Source: Enterocloster clostridioformis
GTDB taxonomy: Bacteria > Bacillota > Clostridia > Lachnospirales > Lachnospiraceae
Length of the DNA stretch: 64,000 nucleotides
Direction of reading: 5' to 3'
Assembly: GCF_020297485.1 (NCBI RefSeq)
Contig: NZ_JAIWZC010000001.1
Coordinates: 4,278,001 to 4,342,000 of the forward strand
Shown: in pieces, positions 7,272 to 16,308 of the stretch
How the letters are laid out: every line of letters begins with the position of its first letter
Numbering within the stretch: position 1 is the first letter of the stretch
Program-made: the position numbers and the translations under genes
The notes under the pieces: model-generated
Seen by the model: the letters and a program-made list of their open reading frames with translations, nothing else
Database searches by the model: none
Told to the model about the DNA's origin: nothing

Positions 7272-8831
7272 TTATTCAATGTTTTGCGTTTCAGAATTCT
7301 CTTTGTCCAGGTAGTGCCTGGCGTCTTTGAAAAAGCTCCATACAATCATTACAATGATGAAACCAATGGGAAAGGCCGCTATGATGGATACGGTCTGTAA
7401 ATTAGCCATGGAGTTCTCTGCAAAAATCAGGGCTATGGGCAGCAGCATCAGCAGTATGGACCAGAACAGCTTTACCTGCTTGTGGGGTTCCTCCTCAGCG
7501 CCCAGGGACTTATAGGAGTATGAGCTGGCTACCATGGTCAGTGCGTCAAAGGATGTGGCATAAAAGGCAATCATGGTAATGGCCAGAAGAACCAGCCCGG
7601 CCTTTGCCAGGGGCATTGTCTCAAATATGGAGATGATGGCCTGGTACAGGTCATCGGTTCCGGCGTAGACACCCATCAGGTCCAGCTTTCCGTGCATCTG
7701 CAGTCCCAGCCCGTAATTGCCCAGGATGATGAAGGATGTAAAGGTGCCTGACAGACCGAAGAAATAGCCTCCCAGCACAGTCTGGCGGATGGTCCTGCCC
7801 TTGCTGATGGTGCCGATGAAGAATGGGGTGGCAACACACCATACCATCCAGTAAGCCCAGTAGAAGATGGTCCAGTTCTGGGGGAAGGAGGAGGTGCGCG
7901 TGGCGTCGGTCCAGGTGGCCATGCCCACGAAGTTCTGTACCATGTTACCCACCGCGGTGATACCTGTCTCGATGATATAGCGTGTCTCGCCGCCGCACAG
8001 AAGGAAATAGGCCAGCAGTCCGAAGAACAGGTACACGCAGGAGGCCGCCAGTTTGGCAATGCCCTGCATGCCGAAGTACACGGCCATGGTATACACCACG
8101 CAGATGATAACCAGGATGCCGATGGTCAGGAAATTGTTCTCAGGTATGCCCAACACGCGGCTTAAGGCCATGGAGAGGAGAGGCGTTGCCAGGGAAAACG
8201 TGGTGGCAGTACCGGCCAGAAGGGCAAATACCGCTGTCAGGTCGATGAGCTTGCCCCAGAGGCCGTCCACCCGTCCGCCAAGAAGCGGCCTGCATGCCTC
8301 GGAATACTTTTGTTTGTTCCGCTTGCGCACATGGAGCATGAAGCCAAAGGATACAGCCAAAATGATGTAAAAGCTCCAGGGAATGGGACCCCAGTGGAAC
8401 AGGGGATAGGTGGATGCCCAGTCCTGCATGGCCCCCATGTCCGTTATATGGGGCTCGCCTGCGTAGAGCATCCACTCGCACAGGGAGTAGAAAAGTATGT
8501 CGGCAGCCAATCCCGCCGTAAACATCATGGAACCCCACTGGAAGGCGGAGTACTGCGGCTTTTCGAGATTTCCCAGCGTTATCTTGCCGTAGCGGGAAAA
8601 TGCCATGTACAGGGAGCAGATTAAGGCGCCCAGTCCAAGAATCAGATAATAGCTTCCAAACTGGTCGCCCAGGAAAAAGCGCACAGACCCAAGAACCTGA
8701 GAGGAGGCGTCCGGGAATATCATAAACAGGGAGCAGAGGGCCAGTATGGTCACAAAGGGAATGATGGTTGTGACCCGGTCCAGCCGATTCTTTAATGGGG
8801 TATCTATACTGCTGTTTTTATCTTGCTTCAT
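7272..8831 (-). CDS. BCCT family betaine/carnitine/choline transporter
   Basis: A 519-residue, 12-segment membrane transporter for quaternary ammonium compounds. The family signature is clear near residues 320-350: FPQNWTIFYWAYWMVWCVATPFFIG, the tryptophan-rich TM8 that binds the trimethylammonium group. The start is placed at the ATG complementary to 8829-8831, because AGGAGGAT (8838-8845) lies just upstream; a longer reading frame exists but lacks an RBS. The gene stands alone, convergent with the HPr-like gene. Substrate (carnitine, choline, glycine betaine) and coupling (Na+ or antiport) are not resolvable here. Confidence 0.9.
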   Translation of the reverse strand: MKQDKNSSIDTPLKNRLDRVTTIIPFVTILALCSLFMIFPDASSQVLGSVRFFLGDQFGSYYLILGLGALICSLYMAFSRYGKITLGNLEKPQYSAFQWGSMMFTAGLAADILFYSLCEWMLYAGEPHITDMGAMQDWASTYPLFHWGPIPWSFYIILAVSFGFMLHVRKRNKQKYSEACRPLLGGRVDGLWGKLIDLTAVFALLAGTATTFSLATPLLSMALSRVLGIPENNFLTIGILVIICVVYTMAVYFGMQGIAKLAASCVYLFFGLLAYFLLCGGETRYIIETGITAVGNMVQNFVGMATWTDATRTSSFPQNWTIFYWAYWMVWCVATPFFIGTISKGRTIRQTVLGGYFFGLSGTFTSFIILGNYGLGLQMHGKLDLMGVYAGTDDLYQAIISIFETMPLAKAGLVLLAITMIAFYATSFDALTMVASSYSYKSLGAEEEPHKQVKLFWSILLMLLPIALIFAENSMANLQTVSIIAAFPIGFIIVMIVWSFFKDARHYLDKENSETQNIE

Positions 8832-8956
8832 GGCTGTATCCTCCTGAATGTTCAAAAAATAGTTAAAATTAATTATATTGAACATATTATCATCAGTTAC
8901 TGGAAAAATCAAGAGGAACTTGTAAAAACATCAATAATTTTGTAAGAAAAAAGGAC

Positions 8957-8985
8957 TGTTAAATTATTGTAATCTTAGCTATAAT
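8957..8985 (+). promoter_or_regulatory. Candidate promoter for the lipoprotein/MBL pair
   Basis: A TATAAT at 8980-8985 lies 33 bases before the lipoprotein start, with a poor -35 (TGTTAA, 8957-8962) at 17-base spacing. The weak -35 could mean activator dependence. Confidence 0.4.
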
Positions 8986-9017
8986 AATAACGTTGACAAA
9001 AGGAGGATTACCATATC

Positions 9018-9566
9018 ATGAGAAAATTAAAGAAGTTATCATTGATATTATTAGCTTCAGCGGCCCTGCTTTGCGGTTGTACCCAGAGCAACATTGTTTC
9101 TCCCAGTAACGGTGTGGTTCAGGGGGACGGACAGCCTGACCTGGAGGTTGATAAAAATATTAACATTGACTGGCAGGAGGTAAGGGAAGATCTCAGGGAC
9201 CAGTTCCTGGATCCTTACGGCGAGTTCGCTGATTACGTGTTGGATCTGGATGCCAAGTATGACGCCGGCAGCAGCAGGTTGGTTGTCCTGCTTCCCGTGA
9301 CACATAAGACCACAGGCGACATTGCTGTGATTTATGGTCAGGAAGTGCTGAAGGCAGTGGGTACCTATGTTGCGGAGCAGAACTTCTATTATGAAGCTAC
9401 TGACTCGGAGGATACGGACAGCACCTACTATGGCAGTTACTTTGACGAGCACGACGTGCTTGTGCAGGTGTTCCCTTATGACAAAGAAGGGGATGAAAGC
9501 GCATACCTTGTGAATGATGTTATGAAGGCAGGGGAACAGAGAGAGCTGACAGCTCAGATTCAGTAA
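9018..9566 (+). CDS. Small lipoprotein of unknown function
   Basis: A 182-residue protein with a lipoprotein signal (residues 1-21, lipobox LCGC with the acyl cysteine at 21). The mature part is acidic and alternates short strands and helices (for example SSRLVVLLPVTHKTTGDIAV), with no family that I recognise. RBS AGGAGGA lies just upstream. The gene is followed after 24 bases by a secreted metallo-beta-lactamase-fold protein, so the two are probably co-transcribed and may act together at the cell surface. Confidence 0.7.
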   Translation: MRKLKKLSLILLASAALLCGCTQSNIVSPSNGVVQGDGQPDLEVDKNINIDWQEVREDLRDQFLDPYGEFADYVLDLDAKYDAGSSRLVVLLPVTHKTTGDIAVIYGQEVLKAVGTYVAEQNFYYEATDSEDTDSTYYGSYFDEHDVLVQVFPYDKEGDESAYLVNDVMKAGEQRELTAQIQ

Positions 9567-9590
9567 AGAAATGATTAAGGAGATATTGGG

Positions 9591-10691
9591 ATGAGGATTG
9601 ACAGATACTGGAAACAGGCCGCCGCCGGGCTGCTGGCCATCATGACACTGACAATGACCGGAGGGAATCTGGACAGCCTGGCCATGACCAACTCCCAGCC
9701 GTTAAAGGCCCAGGGACAGATGCTGTCCTCACCGGACAAAATTATCATCAGGGATGAAGGGGATAATGCCCAGTCATCCCAGGCAGCCGCTGCCAGCCAG
9801 CCGGTGATTCAGACCAAGGCTCAGATTGCCGCGTTTGGGGAGGTTACCACTCCAAAGACAGATACCACCTCACTGTTTGGGGCCGGCCGTCTCACCATGC
9901 TGGCCAATCATGACACGGCGGCCCAGCTTCTGTCGGTCATCATCGAGACGGGAGAGGGCGGTCTCATCGTAGTGGACGGAGGCTGGACCAATAACGCGGA
10001 TTATCTTCTGAACCAGATTAAGCAGAAGGGCGGTCACGTCCAGGCATGGCTGCTGACCCACCCTGATTCGGACCATGTGGGAGCATTGGCAGACATTTTG
10101 TACAAGCATAACGGAGAGATTACCATTGACGGTATCTATTACTCCTTTGCAGAGGACAGCTGGTATGCTGAGAAGGACCCTGAGGTTGCCAAGATGGTGG
10201 CCTATATCAAGGGAGCTTTTGGTCTGGTGCCTCAGAACATACTTCACGGGGATATTGTATCAGGACAGGTCATCCAGGCAGGTCCTGCCAAGATTCAGGT
10301 ATTGAATCAGGCATATAAGATGAACAATGACTTTATCAATAACAGCAGTGTGGCCTATATGGTATCCTTAAACGGGACAAACACCGTGTTTCTGGGAGAT
10401 TTGGCCAAGTCAGGCGGCGAGCAGCTGATGGCTGACCATGATCTGAGCGCCCTTAAGTGCGATATCGTCCAGGTGGCCCACCACGGACAGAACGGCGTGG
10501 GCTATGAGGTCTACAAGGCGTTAAGGCCAAGCGTTGCCCTGTGGCCCACCCCCCAGTGGCTGTGGGATAATGACAACGGCGGCGGCTCCGGTAGCGGTAT
10601 CTGGCTTACGCAGGAGACAAAGAACTGGATGGTGCGCCTTGGGGTGAATGCAAATTACTGCATCAAGGACGGCGACCAGGTGATCGAATAA
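9591..10691 (+). CDS. Secreted metallo-beta-lactamase-fold hydrolase, ComEC-C-like
   Basis: A 366-residue protein with an N-terminal signal segment (residues 10-25) and an 80-residue linker rich in Ser/Gln/Ala. The catalytic domain starts near residue 95 and shows the metal-binding motif THPDSDHVG (about residues 156-164), a NTVFLGDL strand near 265, and VAHHGQNG near 296. This set matches the extracellular nuclease-like domain of ComEC/Rec2 and its stand-alone relatives. The target could be nucleic acid or another phosphodiester; export to the surface is inferred from the signal. It is the second gene of a pair with a lipoprotein. Confidence 0.8.
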   Translation: MRIDRYWKQAAAGLLAIMTLTMTGGNLDSLAMTNSQPLKAQGQMLSSPDKIIIRDEGDNAQSSQAAAASQPVIQTKAQIAAFGEVTTPKTDTTSLFGAGRLTMLANHDTAAQLLSVIIETGEGGLIVVDGGWTNNADYLLNQIKQKGGHVQAWLLTHPDSDHVGALADILYKHNGEITIDGIYYSFAEDSWYAEKDPEVAKMVAYIKGAFGLVPQNILHGDIVSGQVIQAGPAKIQVLNQAYKMNNDFINNSSVAYMVSLNGTNTVFLGDLAKSGGEQLMADHDLSALKCDIVQVAHHGQNGVGYEVYKALRPSVALWPTPQWLWDNDNGGGSGSGIWLTQETKNWMVRLGVNANYCIKDGDQVIE

Positions 10692-10712
10692 AGCGTGAAA
10701 TGAATCAGCCGC

Positions 10713-10776
10713 AAAATAACAGAAATCGTAAAATAACAGAAATTGTAAAATGGCAGAAATTATAAAATGGCAAAAC
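10713..10776. repeat. Short tandem repeat, 17-base period
   Basis: Three full units of the form AAAATAACAGAAATCGT, each differing at one to three positions, plus a partial fourth unit, lie between the MBL gene stop and its terminator. No coding or structural role is apparent. Confidence 0.75.
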
Positions 10777-10790
10777 CACCGACAGCAAAC

Positions 10791-10839
10791 GCCGCGGCCC
10801 CTTTTCCTGAGGATTTAGGAAGAGGGACCGCGGCATTTT
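10791..10839. terminator. Strong intrinsic terminator
   Basis: An 18-base left arm starting GCCGCGGCCCC (10791-10808) pairs with 10817-10834, ending in CCGCGGC and followed by ATTTT. It ends the lipoprotein/MBL unit and can also serve the convergent phospholipase-like gene. Confidence 0.85.
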
Positions 10840-10917
10840 GCTTCGCAATTATCTTTTTTATCTGCTTGTCTGTTTTGTCTATTTACTCACTTTCCCTGGC
10901 AGCTGTTTTTCATACAT

Positions 10918-11901
10918 TCAGTCATCAGCACAGGGAAGTCCGCTGTGGTAGGAATAATTTCCCAGCTCGGACAGCAGGTTCTCAAGGGTGTTCAGCTTTA
11001 AGGGCTGCCCTGTCTCCAGCATGGAGTTAATCATGTAGAAGATAGTGCTCAGCTTCCCCAGGGACTGTCTGAATAAGTCGGGGAAGGAGGACTTGGAGGC
11101 AATGCTCTTATCCCACGGATTGCACCATGTCTCATGGTGCAGGTTCAGGCTCCAGGCCGGGTTCTCCACTGTATCCGTAACCAGCTTGCTGGAAGCCACC
11201 GGGTTCTTGAGGAACAGGGATTCAAAAAACGCAATCCTGTCCTTTTTCCTGCTGTTAGGGTCAGACAGCGTCCTGCATCCAAAACGGAGAGCCAAGATGG
11301 AACGGTGTATCATGGGAGCCGTGACCTGATACCTGTTTTTATAGCTCAACGGATAGAACGCCTCGTTGATGCAGTCTGACAGGAACTGGGAAATAAATTG
11401 GGTTTCCATTCCATTAAGACAAATGGTTGCTGCCTGGTTGAACTGGGATGGCTTCTTCCTCTTGTACTTCTGGAGGAGAAGGGCGTCGATGTCATTCTCC
11501 AGCTTGGCGTGGAGTCCATGGTAATAGGAGCCCGGGTGATTGACATCGTATTCAATGCGTCCGTATACATAGGGGTGGCATATGGAGTCACCGATATAAT
11601 GGCAGATAAAACCGCACATGTAGGCCAGGCCTTCTTCACGCTGCTGCCTGGAGCCGATTCGGGAAAGCTGCATGAAACAGCAACGGAAAAAGTAATTGAC
11701 ATGGTGTTCATGCATATAGGAACCTACATTGCGGTGGTCTCGATGGCGCAGGATGGGCAGGTTATAAAAAAACATGTCCGGCCCCTGGAGACCCAGCTGA
11801 TAGAGCCACCGATACTTGGCAATGATAAACTTCAGATTGTTCTGAGGCATATCATTGTATGCTTTCATACCCAAGACATAGTGTGTTGTAAAACCTGGCA
11901 T
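10918..11901 (-). CDS. Zinc-dependent phospholipase C-like protein
   Basis: A 327-residue protein of the zinc-dependent phospholipase C family (PF00882-like). The histidine-rich N-terminal half (TTHYVLG near residue 6, MHEHHVNYFF near 65, and CHYIGDSICHPY near 100) supplies the expected metal ligands. No signal peptide is visible, so a cytoplasmic protein is likely, unlike secreted toxins of the broader family. The second of two close in-frame ATGs (complement of 11899-11901) is preferred because it is about 7 bases from the AAAGAGG site; the first is too close. The natural substrate is unknown. It is monocistronic. Confidence 0.75.
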   Translation of the reverse strand: MPGFTTHYVLGMKAYNDMPQNNLKFIIAKYRWLYQLGLQGPDMFFYNLPILRHRDHRNVGSYMHEHHVNYFFRCCFMQLSRIGSRQQREEGLAYMCGFICHYIGDSICHPYVYGRIEYDVNHPGSYYHGLHAKLENDIDALLLQKYKRKKPSQFNQAATICLNGMETQFISQFLSDCINEAFYPLSYKNRYQVTAPMIHRSILALRFGCRTLSDPNSRKKDRIAFFESLFLKNPVASSKLVTDTVENPAWSLNLHHETWCNPWDKSIASKSSFPDLFRQSLGKLSTIFYMINSMLETGQPLKLNTLENLLSELGNYSYHSGLPCADD

Positions 11902-12072
11902 CGGCATACCTCTTTTCTATTGGATTCTTGCAGTTGTTCCTGCTTCATATTCTATCATAAACAACTATGAAATGCGAGCCGGAAACAAAAGAAAATTCCT
12001 TCCAGTGGTCATAGTCAGGGGAACTTTGGAATAAGACATTTATAAGAAGCAAGCAGGGCAGGTTGGGCTCGG

Positions 12073-13557
12073 ATGATGAATGTATTAGAGCAGGTCCACC
12101 AGATGGTGTGGGGACCGTGGACCCTTGTCATATTCCTTGGGGTGGGTATATTCTTTACCCTGAAATGTCATTTTTTCCAAATTAGGGGATTTTTATTCTG
12201 GTGGAGCCGGACCGCAGGACGGCTCATATCAGGAGAAGCGTTCGGAAAGGAGGATAGGAACGGGAGAGAAGACGGAAACGGGAGAGCGGACGGAAACGGG
12301 AGAGCGGACGGGACCGTAAAAGGAAAGGGAATCAGTCAGTTCCAGTCGGTCTGCACCGCACTGGCGGCAACCGTCGGCACAGGCAACATAGCGGGGGTGG
12401 CAACCGCGCTCACGGCTGGAGGACCAGGCGCTCTGTTCTGGATGTGGGTATCAGCCCTGATCGGCATGATAACCGCTTACGCGGAAACCATGCTGGGAAT
12501 CAGGTACCGGTACAGGGATAAGGACGGACATTACATATGCGGTCCGTTTATATACATGGAAAGGGGACTGGGGCTCAGGGGAATGGGGGTGCTGTACAGC
12601 TTCCTGTGTCTGATGAGCTCCCTTGGAATGGGAAGCATGGTCCAGGCCAACTCGGCAATCAGCACCATGGAATACACCTGGCATGTGCCGGCCCTGGCTG
12701 GCGGACTGATATTTACCGGCCTTCTGGCGCTGGTCACCTGGGGAGGAATCCGCAGAATCGGAAATGTGGCTGAAAAACTGGTGCCTGCGGCATCCGGAAT
12801 CTATATCGCCTTTTCCATGATTGTGATACTGTCCTGTCTGGAACAGATACCGGGAGCCCTGGTATCCATGGTGTCCTCCGCCTTCCGGCCTGAGGCGGCG
12901 GCAGGAGGGACCGCTGGATATGTAATCAGCCGCAGCGTGCGTTACGGCATCTCACGGGGAGTATTCTCCAACGAGGCCGGACTGGGTACGCTGGCCGTAC
13001 TGCACGGACCTACAGAGGGCACAACGCCTCATGAGCAGGGGATGTGGGCCATGTTTGAGGTGTTTTTTGACACCGTGGTCCTTTGCACCCTTACGGCCCT
13101 GGTAATCCTGTGCATGACCGGTTCCAGCCCGGAGACAATACCTTATGAGGGGGCAGCTCTTGCGGCCTGGTGTTTCAGCAGACGACTGGGGATTGTAGGG
13201 GAATATCTTGTCAGCGGATCCATGGTGGTATTTGCCTTTGCCACTATCATGGCCTGGTTTTATCTGGGGAGGCAGGCCGCTGCCTATTTTATCGGAGGAT
13301 GCGGGTTCGGAGAAAATGCGCAGCGCATGCTTGCGGCCAAGGTATATCCTCTTTTGTTTATCGCAGCCGTATTTTTAGGAAGCGAGGCCAGGCTGGGCCT
13401 GGTCTGGCTGTTGTCGGATATATGGAATGGGCTCATGGCCTTTCCCAACCTGACAGCCCTGTTGTTTTTATCCAGGGAGGTGACTCTGCCGGAGGGTTTT
13501 TTAAGAAGGAGCTTCCTGTATAATTCAAGTATAGGGAGTTCCAAGAAAGAGGGGTGA
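12073..13557 (+). CDS. AGCS family alanine/glycine:sodium symporter
   Basis: A 494-residue sodium-coupled amino acid symporter. The AGCS signature is clear around residues 98-125 (TVGTGNIAGVATALTAGGPGALFWMW), and GVFSNEAGLG near 300 is the second hallmark. Residues 62-79 form an unusual hydrophilic insert encoded by three 18-base tandem repeats (12256-12309), in a cytoplasmic loop before the signature. The RBS is weak. The IS110 remnant begins within about 85 bases of the stop, so this gene marks the left chromosomal edge of the mobile island. Confidence 0.9.
   Translation: MMNVLEQVHQMVWGPWTLVIFLGVGIFFTLKCHFFQIRGFLFWWSRTAGRLISGEAFGKEDRNGREDGNGRADGNGRADGTVKGKGISQFQSVCTALAATVGTGNIAGVATALTAGGPGALFWMWVSALIGMITAYAETMLGIRYRYRDKDGHYICGPFIYMERGLGLRGMGVLYSFLCLMSSLGMGSMVQANSAISTMEYTWHVPALAGGLIFTGLLALVTWGGIRRIGNVAEKLVPAASGIYIAFSMIVILSCLEQIPGALVSMVSSAFRPEAAAGGTAGYVISRSVRYGISRGVFSNEAGLGTLAVLHGPTEGTTPHEQGMWAMFEVFFDTVVLCTLTALVILCMTGSSPETIPYEGAALAAWCFSRRLGIVGEYLVSGSMVVFAFATIMAWFYLGRQAAAYFIGGCGFGENAQRMLAAKVYPLLFIAAVFLGSEARLGLVWLLSDIWNGLMAFPNLTALLFLSREVTLPEGFLRRSFLYNSSIGSSKKEG
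12256..12309. repeat. In-frame 18-base tandem repeat in the AGCS gene
   Basis: Two identical units GGAAACGGGAGAGCGGAC (12274-12291, 12292-12309) follow one diverged unit (12256-12273). They encode Gly-Asn-Gly-Arg-Ala-Asp steps, so copy-number change would keep the frame. Confidence 0.85.
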
Positions 13558-13566
13558 GAAAAAGAA

Positions 13567-13636
13567 ATACCTCAGAGTAAAATAAGATTACTGACTGGAA
13601 CGGCTAGTAAAAAATCTTATTAAAACAGTGAGGTAT
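13567..13636 (+). promoter_or_regulatory. Hairpin masking the IS110 transposase start
   Basis: ATACCTCA (13567-13574) pairs with TGAGGTAT (13629-13636), and AATAAGAT (13581-13588) with ATCTTATT (13614-13621). The GTGAGG ribosome binding site of the transposase at 13628-13633 is inside the right arm. Such a fold would hide the start from ribosomes on read-through transcripts. The function is inference. Confidence 0.55.
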
Positions 13637-13894
13637 CTAAAATGAATTGTAACACACAAAACGCAAAAATTACATCCATAACGGAAAAAACTTTGATTGT
13701 TGGAATTGATGTCGGCAGTGAGACCCATTACGCCAGGGCATTTGACTGGAGAAATTATGAGTACACGAAGAAACCACTGGAATTCAGTAATACAGAAGCG
13801 GGGTTTCTGACATTCAAGGCATGGATGGAGGACATAGCGCAACAGCAAGGAAAAACCGCTGTAATCCCCGGAATGGAGCCCGCCGGGTATTACT

Positions 13895-16308
13895 GCGCGC
13901 ACATATGGTGCACATAACAAATCCTCCGAAAGCAGGAGGAAGGCATTGGTATAAAAATGCCGCCATCAACCGGCTGACCTGCAAGGGAAACCACAACAGG
14001 GACAAACGCATGCCGGCAACGCCGTAAGCCAAAGAAATTGCCAAGTTGCGGCTGAACGGCAAGATGAACGTATCGACAAAGACAAAAGCTACACTGCCTG
14101 AAGGATAGCCCAAGGAGTCTTAGCCGGGTCACCAGCGAATGGCAATTGTAACGCTGGGTGGCAGTGATAACGGAATCCCAGTATTGTTCCGGTATATATA
14201 CCCACTGCCAGCCATCCGCAGTAAGCGGAAACGGGCGAAAATCCTGTCTGAAACGGTACACGCTATGTTATGCGCATGAAATGTGGATTGCCTAAAGCGG
14301 TTATACCGCCATGGCAACGGAGTCCCCATAGTAGTCCGGGCAGCGGAAAGCGCTGTACATGGCGAAGGGGGACAGTTTGTGATTTCAATACCTAAAGGAA
14401 GGATGTGCGAGACATCATGAGAAGTCCCGAAGCTGTATTGAAAAGCTTAAAATCCCACTCTGTTTCACCCGGATACCGGTATGAACGGCTATACCGTAAC
14501 CTATACAATCCGGCGTTCTATCTGCTGGCATACCAGCAGACGTATTCAAAACCAGGCAACATGAGCCCTGGTGTTGATGGAAAGACATTTGACGGCATGA
14601 ACCTAGCCAGAGTCAATAAAATCATCACCAGCATGAAAGACCACTCTTATTGCCCAAAACCTGCCCGCCGTACCTATATCCCAAAAAAGAATGGGAAACT
14701 CCGTCCGCTCGGTATTCAGTCCAGCGATGATAAACTGGTACAGCAGGTTATGAAAATGATGTTGGAGAATATCTACGAAGATACATTCACTGATACCTCC
14801 CACGGCTTTCGTCCAAACCGAAGCTGTCATTCAGCCCTTAGCCAGATTAAAATCAACTTCACCGGGGTCAGATGGTTTATCGAAGGTGATATCCATTCCT
14901 ACTTTGATATGGTAGACCATCACGTGTTGATAAGCATTCTCCGCAGAAGGATAAAGGACGAAGCCTTTATCAGCCTAATCTGGAAATTTCTAAGAGCCGG
15001 GCACCTGGAAAACGGACAATTACACAGACCGGACAGAGGACTGCACCAGGGTTCAATTATCAGTCCTATCCTTGCCAATATTTACCTGAACGAACTTGAC
15101 TGTTTTATGGCGACATACAAAACCTCCTTTGATAAGGGGACAAAACGACAGCTGTCCAAAGAATACATTTCTGTCCAAAATAAAGAACAACGGTTGAGGA
15201 AGTCCATCTCCGGGCTTGCTGGGAATTCCAGAGAGAGAACCCAAAAACTAAAAGAACTCAAAGCGTTGCGCAACCAACGGGTATCTATGTCCTGCTCCCA
15301 GCCAATGGATTCTTCATTCAGAAGGATTTTCTACCAAAGGTACGCGGACGACTTCCTTATCGGAATAATCGGCAGCAAACAGGACGCTATAGCAACCAAA
15401 CAGGTAATCCAGTCATTCCTGCTTAAGGAATTACATCTGGAGCTGTCCGAAGAAAAAACACTGGTTACCCATGGATATGAAAAAGCACAATTCCTCGGTT
15501 ACGAAATAACCATTGGCCGAAAAGGCGTCCCGTCCAGGGATAAGCTGGGAAAACTGTCAGACCGTCACCATGGAAGAGTCAGGCTTTACCTCCCCAAGCA
15601 AGCGTGGTTAAAGAAATTAATACAGTCTGAGGCAATAAAAATCGAACACAACGCTGATGGAAAGGAAATCTGGAAACCGAAAACAAGAAATAACCTGCTC
15701 TATCTCCCCGACCATGAAAGCTTCCGTATATACAACTGGGAAATCGTCGGTTTATACCAATACTACAGGTTTGCGGACAATGCATCGGTGCTCAATGATT
15801 ATTATTACATCATGAAATACAGCCTTGCTAAAACACTCGCAGGAAAACACAAAAGTTCAGTGCACAAAATAATGAGGAAATATTTCAGGGAAGGACGCAT
15901 GCAGACACGTTACCAAACCCATAATGGCTTCAAAACAGTATACTTATATGACTATGGTTTCAAAAAACAACCCATCATCACAAACCATGCTAGTAAAAAA
16001 CAATCCAAGGAGTTGCTCACACGCTTTTCAAAAGACTGTTGTGAACTTTGCGGTGAAACAAAACCTGGAACAATAGTCCACCATGTAAGAAAGCTGTCAG
16101 AACTATCCGGAGTCACCGACTGGGAACGAAAAATGCTTGAAATGAACCGGAAAACCCTGGTTGTATGCGAAACTTGTTATAGCAAAATAGTAAGTGGATT
16201 TTAAGTCAACACAAATGGAGAGCCGTATGCATTGAAAGGTGCACGTACGGTTCGGGGGCAAGCACGCAAAAACCTGCCTTTGGGCAAGGCGTTGTGTGCT
16301 TAGCCTAC
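13895..16308 (+). mobile_element. Complete group II intron with maturase, inserted in IS110
   Basis: The 2414-base intron starts GCGCG (close to the GUGYG consensus) and ends CCTAC (the AY rule). Domain V is canonical: 34 bases at 16220-16253, GAGCCG...CGGTTC, with AGC triad and GAAA loop. Domain VI follows (16260-16308), with a candidate branch-point A at 16302, seven bases from the 3' end. The maturase gene lies in domain IV. The splice sites were fixed by requiring that the joined exons restore the transposase frame. Domain I-III structure was not folded, so EBS/IBS pairing is untested. Confidence 0.85.
14405..16204 (+). CDS. ltrA: Group II intron reverse transcriptase/maturase (LtrA-like)
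   Basis: A 599-residue multifunctional protein that supports intron splicing and retrohoming. Domains in order: RT fingers and palm (RPLGIQSSDDKLVQQVMKM near 95, SHGFRPNRSCHSAL near 135, the catalytic YADD at about 313-316, FLGYEI near 360), the maturase X region (YNWEIVGLYQYYRFADNAS near 445), and an HNH endonuclease at the C-terminus (CCELCGETKPGTIVHHVRKL, then CETCY). All key residues are present, and length matches LtrA (599). Translation probably starts at GTG 14405 or ATG 14417 after AAAGGAAGG (14394-14402). No frameshift is seen, so the intron may be active. Confidence 0.9.
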   Translation: MRDIMRSPEAVLKSLKSHSVSPGYRYERLYRNLYNPAFYLLAYQQTYSKPGNMSPGVDGKTFDGMNLARVNKIITSMKDHSYCPKPARRTYIPKKNGKLRPLGIQSSDDKLVQQVMKMMLENIYEDTFTDTSHGFRPNRSCHSALSQIKINFTGVRWFIEGDIHSYFDMVDHHVLISILRRRIKDEAFISLIWKFLRAGHLENGQLHRPDRGLHQGSIISPILANIYLNELDCFMATYKTSFDKGTKRQLSKEYISVQNKEQRLRKSISGLAGNSRERTQKLKELKALRNQRVSMSCSQPMDSSFRRIFYQRYADDFLIGIIGSKQDAIATKQVIQSFLLKELHLELSEEKTLVTHGYEKAQFLGYEITIGRKGVPSRDKLGKLSDRHHGRVRLYLPKQAWLKKLIQSEAIKIEHNADGKEIWKPKTRNNLLYLPDHESFRIYNWEIVGLYQYYRFADNASVLNDYYYIMKYSLAKTLAGKHKSSVHKIMRKYFREGRMQTRYQTHNGFKTVYLYDYGFKKQPIITNHASKKQSKELLTRFSKDCCELCGETKPGTIVHHVRKLSELSGVTDWERKMLEMNRKTLVVCETCYSKIVSGF

